64,000 nt of DNA from JAENVT01 sp963720775 (GCA_963720775.1 CAVRGR010000003.1:434001-498000), one strand, 5' to 3'. Shown: positions 27,571-36,194, counted from the stretch's first letter. Numbers and translations are program-made. The notes: generated by a model not told the origin, from the sequence alone.

Positions 27571-29214
27571 ATGACGATGACCGCAGTGCTGAACGATGAA
27601 CCTGTGTTCGACGTGGGCGCTCAAGGGCTGGTCAAAGCACCCACAGGCGTGAGGGGCCTCGACCAGGTCACGAGCGGTGGTCTTCCGAAAGGGCGAACAA
27701 CGCTGATTGCCGGTGGTCCCGGCTCTGGCAAGACGCTACTCGGCGTCGAGTTCCTCGTTCACGGGGCGCTCGACTACGGCGAGACCGGCGTCCTGCTGGC
27801 ATTCGAGGAGTCGGCGGCAGACCTGTCGGCCAACGTCGCCTCGCTCGGGTTCGACCTCGATCGGATGCAGGCGGAACGCTTGCTGGTGATCGATTCGTTC
27901 CGGGTCGGGGCACAGTCGCCCACCGAATCCGCCGCTGACTACCTCGCAGGGCTGTTCATCCGTCTCGATTGTGCGGTGGATTCCGTCGGGGCGAAGCGGG
28001 TGATGCTCGACTCGATCGATGTGCTGTTCGACGCGCTCGACGACGTCGCCTCGATTCGAGCCTGCCTGACCCGATTGTTCCGTTGGTTGAAGGAACGAGA
28101 TCTGACCGCCGTGGTGACGAGTGAGAAGGGCTCTGGGCTGATCACCCGCCTCGGAATCGAAGAATACGTCTCGGACTGTGTGATCACGCTCGATCACCGC
28201 GCCCATGATCAGATCTCGACGCGCAGGCTGCGAGTCGTGAAGTATCGCGGTTCGCCGCACGGAACGGACGAGTTCCCGTTCCTCATCACCGCTGAAGGCA
28301 TCGTCGTCCTTCCGTTGACCTCGCCGCAGCTCGACCACGGCGCCTCGACGGAGCGGATCTCCACCGGGCTCTCCCGTCTCGATCACATGCTCGGCGGAGG
28401 ACTGTTTCGCGGCGCCAGCGTGTTGGTCAGCGGAGAAGCCGGAACTGGCAAGACGACGCTGGCAGCAAAGATGGTCCAGAGCGCTTGCGAGCGCGGCGAG
28501 CGGGCCGTGTTCGTGTCGTTCGAGGAATCGCCGGCGCGATTGGCGTTGCACATGGCGTCGGTCGGCCTCGATCTGAACCACTGGGTCGACCAGGGTTCGC
28601 TGTGCCTCTGGTCCGCACGTCCAACGGCACATGGTATCGAGATGCACCTGGCGTCGCTGCTGCACATGATCGACGAGTTCCATCCCTCGATCGTCGCGCT
28701 CGACGCCATGACCAGCCTGGCCAACAGTGGCGTCGCCGGTGACGCGACATCGCTCATCACCCGCGAAGTCGATCTGCTGCAGTCTCGTGCAATCACGTCC
28801 GTCATGACGGAGTTGACGCACGTCGGCGCCAAGCGCAGCGATGTCGGGGTGTCGTGGCTGATGGACACCTGGGTGGTCCTGCGCAACGTAGAGACCAACG
28901 GTGAGCGAAACCGTCTGCTCTTCGTGCAGAAGTCCCGAGGCACTGCCCATTCGAATCAGGTACGGGAGTTCGTCCTCAAGGACACAGGGATCGAGCTGCT
29001 CGACGTATCAGTGGGGCCGAACGGCGCTGTTCTCGGCTCCGCCCGGCTGGTCCAAGAGGCCGAAGGCCGCTTCGCAGCAGCCCGGCAGTTGGACGACATC
29101 CACCGTCGCCAGGATGAGCTCGAGCGACTGCAACACGAAGGAGCGCTTCGCGCCGACATCACCCAAACCAACGAAGATGCCATGGGAGCACATCGATGGG
29201 CCGACGATGACTGA
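27571..29214 (+). CDS. kaiC: KaiC-like double-domain RecA-type ATPase/kinase
   Basis: 547 residues. CI domain: Walker A GGPGSGKTLLG (about residue 50), catalytic Glu pair in LLAFEESAADL. CII domain: Walker A SGEAGTGKTTL (about 292), Glu pair in FVSFEESPARL, and the C-terminal VQKSRGTAHSNQVREFVLKD strand typical of KaiC. In the position of the cyanobacterial phospho-pair Ser-Thr the sequence is GVSWLMDTWVVL, so the Ser aligns but the Thr is Trp. No kaiA or kaiB is nearby. Proteins of this kind outside cyanobacteria act in stress or signalling rather than a full clock (family knowledge); the role here is open. GGAG precedes ATG. Confidence 0.92.
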   Translation: MTMTAVLNDEPVFDVGAQGLVKAPTGVRGLDQVTSGGLPKGRTTLIAGGPGSGKTLLGVEFLVHGALDYGETGVLLAFEESAADLSANVASLGFDLDRMQAERLLVIDSFRVGAQSPTESAADYLAGLFIRLDCAVDSVGAKRVMLDSIDVLFDALDDVASIRACLTRLFRWLKERDLTAVVTSEKGSGLITRLGIEEYVSDCVITLDHRAHDQISTRRLRVVKYRGSPHGTDEFPFLITAEGIVVLPLTSPQLDHGASTERISTGLSRLDHMLGGGLFRGASVLVSGEAGTGKTTLAAKMVQSACERGERAVFVSFEESPARLALHMASVGLDLNHWVDQGSLCLWSARPTAHGIEMHLASLLHMIDEFHPSIVALDAMTSLANSGVAGDATSLITREVDLLQSRAITSVMTELTHVGAKRSDVGVSWLMDTWVVLRNVETNGERNRLLFVQKSRGTAHSNQVREFVLKDTGIELLDVSVGPNGAVLGSARLVQEAEGRFAAARQLDDIHRRQDELERLQHEGALRADITQTNEDAMGAHRWADDD

Positions 29215-29266
29215 GCCGAATCGCTGATCCACGCGGCGATGCGGGCTCGATCGAAGCGAAAGTAGC

Positions 29267-29296
29267 TGCAACGCTCTTGACTGCCCGTGCGACTGG
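29267..29296 (+). promoter_or_regulatory. ECF-type promoter candidate upstream of the molybdopterin oxidoreductase
   Basis: TGCAACG (29267-29273), 16 bases, CGACTGG (29290-29296). The same two boxes with the same spacing lie before the sigma gene at 32040-32069, and similarity continues through the following GTG (GTGTGA-CGAGGTG). This looks like a duplicated promoter region recognised by one sigma factor. Confidence 0.5.
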
Positions 29297-29401
29297 AGCA
29301 GTGTGAACGAGGTGCCGAGAACAGCGCTTCACCAACACCTGCGAATAGTCGACGGCCGGAAGCGGTCGTCGCCGAGTACGTTGGTGCGTCGGGAGGCCGA
29401 G

Positions 29402-31705
29402 ATGACGACTGTGATACCAACCACTTCGCACTGGGGCGCATACGGGATGCGGGTCGTGGACGGAGAGGTCGCGGAGGTTGTTCCACATCCGGCCGACCCA
29501 GATCCGTCGCCGTTGCTCGGTGGTGTCGCCAGTGCCGCACGTCATCGCACCCGCGTGTTGCGTCCAGCCATTCGACGTGGCTGGCTCGAGAACGGGCCTG
29601 GGCCCAGCGAGCGTCGCGGGCGCGATGAGTTCGTCGAGGTGAGCTGGGACGAAGCGATCGAAGCGGTGGCGATGGAGTTGGATCGAGTCCGCGGCGCGCA
29701 CGGAAACGAAAGCATCTTCGGCGGCTCGTACGGCTGGGCGAGCGCGGGGATCTTCCATCACACCCAGACGCAACTGCAGCGCCTGCTGAACCTCACCGGC
29801 GGCTACACGCGATCAATCAACTCGTACAGCAACGGCACGTCGAGCGTGCTGCTGCCGCACGTCGTCGGCAGCGCCGAAGAGGTGATGCGTCAGCCCACAT
29901 CGTGGCCGACGATCATCGAACACACCGACCTGGTCGTGGCCTTCGGCGGCATACCCGCCAAGAACGTGTTCGTAACACCGGGAGGGATGACCGAGCATCG
30001 CACTCGTGGCTACCTCGATCTAGCCGCCGAGCGGGGTGTCGAATTCGCGCTGGTCAGTCCGGTCCACAACGATCTGCCACCTCAGGTTCCATCGACGTGG
30101 TATCCGATCGTGCCCGGAACGGACGTGGCGCTGATGCTTGCACTTGCACATACCTTGCTGGTCGAGAACCTCGCCGATCGCGAGTTCCTCGCTCGCTACA
30201 CATCGGGTGCCGACGTGTTCGAGTCGTATGTGCTCGGCAACAGCGATGGCGTACCGAAGAACGCCGAGTGGGCAAGCTCCCGATGCGAGATCCCGGCCGA
30301 CGACATCCGGCAGTTGGCCCGACGCATGGCTGCGATGCGCACTCTGGTGACGGTCACCTGGTCGCTGCAGCGCATTCCTCACGGCGAGCAGCCGGTGTGG
30401 GCGGGGCTCGCGTTGGCGGCCCTGCTCGGCCAGATCGGCTTGCCCGGCGGTGGTTTCGGTCACGGATATGGATCGATGGGTGACGTCGGATCCGTCGGTC
30501 CCTCGATTGGTCTTCCGCACTTCTCGAAGGGCGGCAACAACGTCCGCACCTTCATCCCGGTGGCGCGCATTGCCGACATGTTGCTGTCGCCCGGGGAGGA
30601 CTTCGCATACGACGGAGGCACGTACACCTATCCCGACATCCGGCTCGTGTACTGGGCCGGAGGCAATCCGTTCCACCATCACCAAGACCTCGACCGGCTG
30701 CGTCGAGCGCTCGGCCGAGCCGACACGGTCGTCGTCAACGATCCGTACTGGACCGCGATGGCCCGTCACGCCGACATCGTGCTGCCCGCCACCATTCCGA
30801 TGGAGCGCGAGGACTTCGGCGGCGGCAGGCGCGACACGCACCTTGTGGCGATGCATCGGGCTACCACGGCGCCGGGCGAAGCGCTCGACGATCACGAGAT
30901 CTTCCGCAGGATCGCAGAACAGCTGGGTGTTGGTGATGCCTTCACCGAAGGCAGAACGCCTCGTCAGTGGCTGGAGCACCTGTACGAGAACTGGCGCGAA
31001 AAGGTCGGCGGTGTCGTGCCACCCTTCGAGGAGTTCTGGGCGCAGGGTGGAGTTCAGCTGCCGTTCGCGGAAGAGCACCGCACGATGTTCGAACGGTTCC
31101 GGAGCGACCCTGAACAGTTCCGCCTGAAGACCCCGAGTGGTCGCATCGAATTGGCCTCGGAAGTGATCGCCGGATTCGGTTACGACGATTGCCCCGGGCA
31201 CCCGGCGTGGATCGAACCCGACCACCGTCACGACGATTCGTTCCCCATGCACCTCATTGCCAACCAACCGTCGACACGTCTGCACGGGCAACTCGATGTG
31301 GGCGCTGTCAGTCTCGCCAGCAAGGTGCAGGGGCGCGAACCGGTCTTGATCAATCCGGCCGATGCACGAGCTCGGGGAATCGACGACGGCGATGTCGTCC
31401 GCATCTCCAGCAGCGTTGGCGCGTGCCTCGCCGGCGCAGTTCTGTCCAACGCGGTCCGCCCCGGCGTCGCCCAGTTGGCAACCGGCGCCTGGTACGACCC
31501 CCTGGAGCTCGACGACGGCTCGGTGGTGTGCGTACACGGCAACCCGAATGCTGTGACCGAGGACCGACCGACCTCACGGTTGTCGCAGGGTTGTGCAGGC
31601 CAGCAGGCTCGGATTCAGATCGAGCGCTTCGTCGGCCCAATTCCGCCTATTCGTGCCCACGAACCCCCAATGCTGATCCAACGCAGCCGCTCGAACTCTG
31701 CATGA
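29402..31705 (+). CDS. Molybdopterin-dependent oxidoreductase of the DMSO/TMAO/biotin-sulfoxide reductase family (BisC/TorA-like)
   Basis: 767 residues. The N-terminus TSHWGAYGMRVVDGEV and the LRPAIRRGWLENGPG stretch follow BisC/TorA. The Mo-ligand serine region is GGSYGWASAGIFHHTQ, and the C-terminal molydopterin-binding barrel has HLIANQPSTRLHGQLD and SQGCAGQQARIQ. No Fe-S motif or twin-arginine signal is present, so it is probably cytoplasmic like BisC. It would reduce an S- or N-oxide. GGGAGG before ATG at 29402 decides the start; an upstream GTG at 29303 would add 33 residues with no family match. Confidence 0.9.
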   Translation: MTTVIPTTSHWGAYGMRVVDGEVAEVVPHPADPDPSPLLGGVASAARHRTRVLRPAIRRGWLENGPGPSERRGRDEFVEVSWDEAIEAVAMELDRVRGAHGNESIFGGSYGWASAGIFHHTQTQLQRLLNLTGGYTRSINSYSNGTSSVLLPHVVGSAEEVMRQPTSWPTIIEHTDLVVAFGGIPAKNVFVTPGGMTEHRTRGYLDLAAERGVEFALVSPVHNDLPPQVPSTWYPIVPGTDVALMLALAHTLLVENLADREFLARYTSGADVFESYVLGNSDGVPKNAEWASSRCEIPADDIRQLARRMAAMRTLVTVTWSLQRIPHGEQPVWAGLALAALLGQIGLPGGGFGHGYGSMGDVGSVGPSIGLPHFSKGGNNVRTFIPVARIADMLLSPGEDFAYDGGTYTYPDIRLVYWAGGNPFHHHQDLDRLRRALGRADTVVVNDPYWTAMARHADIVLPATIPMEREDFGGGRRDTHLVAMHRATTAPGEALDDHEIFRRIAEQLGVGDAFTEGRTPRQWLEHLYENWREKVGGVVPPFEEFWAQGGVQLPFAEEHRTMFERFRSDPEQFRLKTPSGRIELASEVIAGFGYDDCPGHPAWIEPDHRHDDSFPMHLIANQPSTRLHGQLDVGAVSLASKVQGREPVLINPADARARGIDDGDVVRISSSVGACLAGAVLSNAVRPGVAQLATGAWYDPLELDDGSVVCVHGNPNAVTEDRPTSRLSQGCAGQQARIQIERFVGPIPPIRAHEPPMLIQRSRSNSA

Positions 31706-31768
31706 GGTCGTAGCCGGTCACGGGATCCCCGCCTGGAGCGGAGAATCGGTGACCTGCGTAGATGGGCA

Positions 31769-31813
31769 GTGTCGGGATGGGGAGAGTCGAACAACCGACC
31801 CCTTGCTCCCAAA
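31769..31813 (+). repeat. Left attachment-site copy: tRNA-Pro 3' half
   Basis: Matches 38086-38130, the anticodon-loop-to-3'-end part of tRNA-Pro, at 41 of 45 positions and in the same orientation. Mismatches are at copy positions 18, 25, 26 and 35. Similarity stops sharply after CTCCCAAA, in the anticodon loop. Confidence 0.75.
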
Positions 31814-31858
31814 TCTGAAAAGAGCCTGTTCAGAGGGTATTTTTTGATGTTGTTCGGT

Positions 31859-31901
31859 GTTGCGCAGTCCGTCTGGCTGGGGTGATTGAGGACTGTGCAA
31901 C
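31859..31901. repeat. Inverted repeat just inside the left attachment site
   Basis: Arms GTTGCGCAGTCC (31859-31870) and GGACTGTGCAAC (31890-31901) pair over 12 positions with one G-T. A preceding run of six T lies near 31840. The role could be termination or recombinase arm binding. The rest of the gap 31706-32039 holds no gene. Confidence 0.45.
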
Positions 31902-32039
31902 ACGAGTTGGACGACGGCGGACCAGCCGGTGCTCGGTGGATTGATACATTCCCGATACGTCGTTGTGGTGTTCCGCCCTTTTCAAGGTGGCAGGGGGCCA
32001 AGCTCGCAAGGCCGACGTGGACTCGATCGGAACGCGAAG

Positions 32040-32069
32040 TGCAACGTTTTTCGTTGGCCGAACGACTGG
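32040..32069 (+). promoter_or_regulatory. ECF-type promoter candidate upstream of the element's sigma gene
   Basis: TGCAACG (32040-32046), 16-base spacer, CGACTGG (32063-32069), directly before GTG at 32076. It is shared with 29267-29296, which suggests that the sigma factor may read its own promoter. Confidence 0.5.
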
Positions 32070-32075
32070 AGCGGT

Positions 32076-32540
32076 GTGAGCGAGGTGTCGAGCGGATCAG
32101 CGCAGATCGAGGAGGTCTACCGGGCGCTCTCGGGATCGCTCGTGCGGCTCGCCTTCCTGCTCGTCGGCGATCGCGAGGAGGCCCGCGACATCGTGCAATC
32201 AGCATTCGCGTCGGCGAGCCGCCGGTGGGACGCGATCGATGATCCGCACGCGTACTTGCGTCGAGCTGTGGTGAATCGCGCCAACGATTCGCATCGGAAG
32301 GCGTTCCGACTGGCCAGGCATCCGCTGCCTGTGACTCGCGGTGATGGCGGTGAGCCTGAGCTCGACGGCGTGTGGCATTTCGTCCAATCACTTCCAACGG
32401 CGCAGCGCACCGTCGTTGTTCTGCGGTATTACGCGGACCTTGCTCTGGTCGACATCGCAGAGGTCATCGGCCGGCCGGCGAGCACGGTTCGTTCCGACCT
32501 GCGACGCGCCCTGATCAACTTGAAGGGAGAGCTCTCGTGA
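32076..32540 (+). CDS. SigE-like ECF RNA polymerase sigma factor
   Basis: 154 residues from GTG at 32076. Region 2 covers about 8-70 (EVYRALSGSLVRLAFLLVGD, REEARDIVQSAFASASRRW, DPHAYLRRAVVNRANDSHRK). Region 4 covers 95-150 (LPTAQRTVVVLRYYADLALV, DIAEVIGRPASTVRSDLRRA). LRYYADLALVDIAEVIG is the wording of the actinobacterial SigE (TIGR02983-like) group. Its TGA overlaps the next gene's GTG (GTGA), coupling it with the Kelch membrane protein, probably its anti-sigma factor. Confidence 0.9.
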   Translation: MSEVSSGSAQIEEVYRALSGSLVRLAFLLVGDREEARDIVQSAFASASRRWDAIDDPHAYLRRAVVNRANDSHRKAFRLARHPLPVTRGDGGEPELDGVWHFVQSLPTAQRTVVVLRYYADLALVDIAEVIGRPASTVRSDLRRALINLKGELS

Positions 32541-34516
32541 TCGACGACCTGGAGCAACTCGAGGAGACGTTCGGGGCAACACTGAAGTTGGCATTGCAGC
32601 ACGCCGCTCAGGCGGTCGATGTCGACGTCGAGCCGCCAGACGAAGAGGTCTTCGTTGCCGTGCTGGACGAGCCCGTGGTAGGCCGTCCGCGACGTTTTCT
32701 TGTCGTGGCGGCAGCGGCCGCAGCGCTTCTGTTTGCAGTCGCGGGCACGATCGTGGTCGTTCACGTCCGGCGGTCGGCGCCGTCGACACATGAAGCGGTC
32801 GAGATCGCACCCGGGTGGGCCCTGAGCCGCGAAGGCCCGCTCGGCATCCGAACTGGCGGCGTGTTCCTGTGGGACGGCTCCGGTGTAGTGCTGTGGGGCG
32901 GAGCGTCGTATGACAAGACGGGTCACCTCCAGCCTGCCGCCGACAACGGAGCCGTCTACGACGCGGCGAGGGACACTTGGAAGGTCATCGACAGTGCCCC
33001 GATTGCCGCGCGCCGGTCGCCCAGGGCAGTGTGGACCGGGTCGCGCGTCGTGATCTGGGGAGGCGTTGACGACGAGGGTCGCGGGCTTCACGACGGGGCA
33101 CTCTTCGACCCATCCTCGGGTGTGTGGACCACGATGACCGATGCACCGGCGGAGGTCGCCGCCGTTGGCTCGGCTGCCGTGTGGACAGGAACGGAGATGC
33201 TCGTCTGGGGCGGGCCCGCCGGATCGAAGGGTGCGGCCTTCGATCCGAAGACCCAACAGTGGCGGCTGCTACCAGATGCCCCGATCGCCTCGCGGCCCAT
33301 TGACAACGCCACCTGGACCGAGACGGAGATGATCGTGTGGAGCAACGGTGATGGCGCGGCCTACAACCCGGTCATCGACAAGTGGCGAACGATGGCGCCA
33401 TCGCCCCTGAAGTCGGCTCAGCCGCGGGGTGTGTGGACCGGCAGTGCTGGTGATGTCGTGTTCCTCGGCGGCGCCAACACGCAAGGACTCAGCGAGTCAG
33501 CCGCGTACCGTCCGGTGACTGACACGTGGCAGATGCTGGCGCCTGGTCCGTCACATCCCGGGCTCGGCTTCGTATGGACCGGTAGCACGATCCTCGGAGT
33601 CGTCAAAGGTTCCGTCGTCGACTACGAGCCCATCATGGACACCTGGACCGAGACGGTGGCGAAGGTGAACGCATTTCCGTTTGGAACGTGGGCGGGCGAC
33701 CGGTACGTGTTCGCCACTGACGACAACACGTCGAAGATCCGCATCGCTTTCTACCAACCACCCGAGACGATTCCGAAAGAACCAGTGCCGACCTACGATC
33801 TCCCGTCGGCCACGGCTCGGTTGACCAACGACGAGACCGGGATCGCCAAAGGCGCTGACGCCGCGCTCTGGGTCGACGACGATGGCACATACCTATCGCT
33901 CACCGTCATCCCTCGCGAACCCGGTGGACCGGTTGGCCTTCGCGAGCAGACCACACAGATCACCACGTTTGCAGTTGCTCGCGGCAAGGCGTGGTATGGC
34001 GAATTGGCGCTACCGGGAGGCGCGGTCTCCTCAGTTCTGTGGTGGGAACGTCCCGACCACAGCGTGTGGCTGATGAATGCCTATTGGTACGGCGCGGCTC
34101 CACCCGAGAGCTCGGACGCCCGACGCGACCAGTTCGTCCAACGGGCGCTCGACATCACCACGCCCGCTCAGGGCTCCTACGAGCTGCACGATCCCGGCAT
34201 TCAACTCGTAGCTCACGAGCGAACCGGCGTACGTCGTAGTCGGGCACGCACTTGGAACGACGCCGGTCAGCAGATCGTGCTACTGGTGCTCGAGGACAGT
34301 TCGGGGGCGGAGTTCTCGAACCTTCTTTCCCAAGGCAAGCCCCACACGATCGCCATACAGTCGCGAGTGGGCTGGATGGTGACCGAAGCCGGCGGTGACA
34401 CCACGGTCGGCTGGAAGGCCGACGACCTCACGCAGGCCTGGGCGGAGCTCACGATCCCGGCGGCGCTGGCGGGACAAGCCGAGGACATCGTCCACAGTCT
34501 GCGATTGTCTGGTTAG
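32537..34516 (+). CDS. Anti-sigma-like membrane protein with extracellular Kelch propeller
   Basis: 659 residues from GTG at 32537, four bases overlapping the sigma stop. The first 50 residues are acidic and cytosolic (LEQLEETFGATLKLALQ). One transmembrane helix lies at about 53-75 (RFLVVAAAAAALLFAVAG). Residues about 95-420 hold six Kelch-like blades with the WTGSRVVIWGG / YDAARDTWKVIDSAPIA pattern (also WTGTEMLVWGG, FDPKTQQWRLLPDAPI and AAYRPVTDTWQMLAPGP). The remaining C-terminal 230 residues are a second unassigned domain. Order and coupling to the sigma gene suggest a transmembrane sensor that holds the sigma factor (inference). Confidence 0.85.
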   Translation: MIDDLEQLEETFGATLKLALQHAAQAVDVDVEPPDEEVFVAVLDEPVVGRPRRFLVVAAAAAALLFAVAGTIVVVHVRRSAPSTHEAVEIAPGWALSREGPLGIRTGGVFLWDGSGVVLWGGASYDKTGHLQPAADNGAVYDAARDTWKVIDSAPIAARRSPRAVWTGSRVVIWGGVDDEGRGLHDGALFDPSSGVWTTMTDAPAEVAAVGSAAVWTGTEMLVWGGPAGSKGAAFDPKTQQWRLLPDAPIASRPIDNATWTETEMIVWSNGDGAAYNPVIDKWRTMAPSPLKSAQPRGVWTGSAGDVVFLGGANTQGLSESAAYRPVTDTWQMLAPGPSHPGLGFVWTGSTILGVVKGSVVDYEPIMDTWTETVAKVNAFPFGTWAGDRYVFATDDNTSKIRIAFYQPPETIPKEPVPTYDLPSATARLTNDETGIAKGADAALWVDDDGTYLSLTVIPREPGGPVGLREQTTQITTFAVARGKAWYGELALPGGAVSSVLWWERPDHSVWLMNAYWYGAAPPESSDARRDQFVQRALDITTPAQGSYELHDPGIQLVAHERTGVRRSRARTWNDAGQQIVLLVLEDSSGAEFSNLLSQGKPHTIAIQSRVGWMVTEAGGDTTVGWKADDLTQAWAELTIPAALAGQAEDIVHSLRLSG

Positions 34517-34530
34517 CGGACATCTCCCTG

Positions 34531-34559
34531 CAGCCGGCGCGAATCGAGGCGTCCGGCTG
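34531..34559. terminator. Hairpin after Kelch protein gene
   Basis: CAGCCGG (34531-34537) pairs with CCGGCTG (34553-34559), 14 bases beyond the stop. There is no T run. The remainder of the gap to 34710 shows nothing clear. Confidence 0.4.
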
Positions 34560-34710
34560 GTTGCCCACGCTAGTCATTCAGCGGTTCATGAATTGCCGGA
34601 AGACTGGCGCCGAACCGCGGATCTGTCGGCCGAGCGACGGGCGAAGACCTTGTCATCCCGCTCCATAACGGGGGAATTCGGCGCTACTCGTCGCGTTGCG
34701 ATGGGATCGT

Positions 34711-34729
34711 ACATCAGATAATCTGATGT
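34711..34729. promoter_or_regulatory. Toxin-antitoxin operator palindrome overlapping -10 box and start
   Basis: ACATCAGAT-A-ATCTGATGT is a perfect palindrome with nine-base arms. It contains GATAAT, a -10-like box, and its right end overlaps the antitoxin GTG at 34728. This fits a leaderless mRNA under autorepression by the antitoxin. Confidence 0.65.
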
Positions 34730-34973
34730 GGTGATCGAAGTAACTGCGACCGAGGCGTCGAGACGTTTCGCCGACCTGCTCGATGGTGTCGAGCATCGCG
34801 GCGAGAAATACACAATCGTCCGTCGCGGGCGTGTCATCGCTCAACTCGAGCCGGCGATTGCCGCCAACGGAGCCGACGCGAAAGCGCTCCTGCGCCGCCA
34901 TCGGGTCGACGTTGACTGGAGTGGGGAGATCACGGCCTTGCGTGACCAACTGGCCACGGAGGATCGGTTCTGA
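34728..34973 (+). CDS. Phd/YefM-type antitoxin
   Basis: 81 residues from GTG at 34728. The N-terminal DNA-binding fold is typical: VIEVTATEASRRFADLLDG, then HRGEKYTIVRRGRVIAQLEP. The C-terminal part (RRHRVDVDWSGEITALRDQL) would wrap around the toxin. No ribosome site precedes it, consistent with leaderless translation. Its TGA overlaps the toxin start by four bases. Confidence 0.9.
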   Translation: MVIEVTATEASRRFADLLDGVEHRGEKYTIVRRGRVIAQLEPAIAANGADAKALLRRHRVDVDWSGEITALRDQLATEDRF

Positions 34974-35368
34974 CGCTGCTCCTGCTGGACACCAACGTCC
35001 TCATCGAAGCCGAACGCGCCGCGTTCGACCTGGACATATTGATCGCTGACGACGACGAACCCGCCGTTGCAGCCATCACCATCGCCGAGCTCGGCGTCGG
35101 GGTCCAGGTTGCGACCGGCAAACGTCGACGCGCGAGGAGCGAGTTCCTCGATGACATCATCAACAATTTGCCGGTCATCGGCTACGACCTCACCGTCGCT
35201 CGCGCACACACCGAACTGCTGATCGCGGTCCGCAAAACCGGTCGCCCGCGAGGTGCCCACGACCTCATCATCGCCGCCACCGCATTGTCGACCGGCCGGA
35301 TCGTCGTCACCTCGGACATGCAGGGATTCGATGGCCTTCCCGGCGTCGAAGTCCGGCACCCGACCTGA
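34970..35368 (+). CDS. vapC: VapC-type PIN-domain toxin with a CTG start
   Basis: 132 residues. The PIN acidic residues are in LLLLDTNVLIEAE (Asp), ITIAELGVGV (Glu), GAHDLIIAATAL (Asp) and VVTSDMQGFDG (Asp), all present, so the ribonuclease should be active. There is no ATG, GTG or TTG at the expected N-terminus. The CTG at 34970 would give MTLLLLDTNVLI, overlaps the antitoxin TGA as CTGA and follows GGAGG by seven bases, so translation probably starts at this rare codon. The toxin would cut RNA; the antitoxin neutralises it. Confidence 0.9.
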   Translation: MTLLLLDTNVLIEAERAAFDLDILIADDDEPAVAAITIAELGVGVQVATGKRRRARSEFLDDIINNLPVIGYDLTVARAHTELLIAVRKTGRPRGAHDLIIAATALSTGRIVVTSDMQGFDGLPGVEVRHPT

Positions 35369-35436
35369 CGACGATCCGATCCGAACTGCCGATCGGATCG
35401 GTGGACACGACGCTGCTCATCGGCCACCATGCGCTG

Positions 35437-36060
35437 GTGAATGCGCGTTCTGTGTTGCTTCCTCAGCTCGCCGCGGCCGCGCTGCTGATTGCGTCGTGCT
35501 CGTCCGATAGAGCCGCGGTCGAGGCACCCAGCGTCGTTTCGACCGTCGTTGCCTCCTTGACGGTTTCGTCATCGCCGACAGCGACGCTGCCAAGCGGCCA
35601 CACAACTGCTCTCACCTGTGCCGATTCCGGACACCCAACAACGCCACCGGGCGCCCGAGACATCAGTGCAAACGGGCTGACATTCAGCGGAGTGGAGCCA
35701 GTTCACGCACGACCCTCCAGCCCCGAGCCGGTCTCCAACGGTGCAACACGGCTCTTCTTCGAGAAGGTCTTTCTCTACGTTTCTACGTCGGCGTCATCCA
35801 CCACGCGAATGACTTTGATCTCACCGACTGACGCCTTCCTCTACTACGTCGATTCGGAGACCTGGCAGTCGCGGATATCCGACGCAGACATGATCCGCAA
35901 CGCGACCAAGAGTGTCACGGTGTCTCGTTGCGACACCGATCTCACCGGCTACTTCGGAGGGATTCTGCTTGCGTCAGGAGCATGCGTCGAGATCAAGGTC
36001 CAAAGCGATGGAAGCGGAGACGAAACACGCGTAACCCTGCCGTTGCCCGGTCCATGTTGA
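35437..36060 (+). CDS. Lipoprotein of unknown function
   Basis: 207 residues from GTG at 35437 (an in-frame GTG at 35401 adds 12). A lipoprotein signal ends in the lipobox LLIASC. A Ser/Thr-rich linker (VVASLTVSSSPTATLPSGHT) follows, then a globular domain with LFFEKVFLYVSTSASS and two spaced Cys (SRCDTDLTG and SGACVEIK) that may form a disulfide. I do not recognise the family. It follows the toxin gene by 68 bases. Confidence 0.65.
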   Translation: MNARSVLLPQLAAAALLIASCSSDRAAVEAPSVVSTVVASLTVSSSPTATLPSGHTTALTCADSGHPTTPPGARDISANGLTFSGVEPVHARPSSPEPVSNGATRLFFEKVFLYVSTSASSTTRMTLISPTDAFLYYVDSETWQSRISDADMIRNATKSVTVSRCDTDLTGYFGGILLASGACVEIKVQSDGSGDETRVTLPLPGPC

Positions 36061-36194
36061 CCATCATCTGACGCGCCATAACTGCCAGTGAGGATGGAGC
36101 ACGCCGACTGATCCGCGCCACCGCTGAGATACGCGAAACGAGCAGAAGGTCCGCTCCGAATCACGTCTAGCCGGCGGGTGACGGCCAGGGACCT

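Noticed and set aside
27571..29214. A complete circadian kaiABC locus
   Set aside because: Only the kaiC-like gene is present; no kaiA or kaiB is found in the window.
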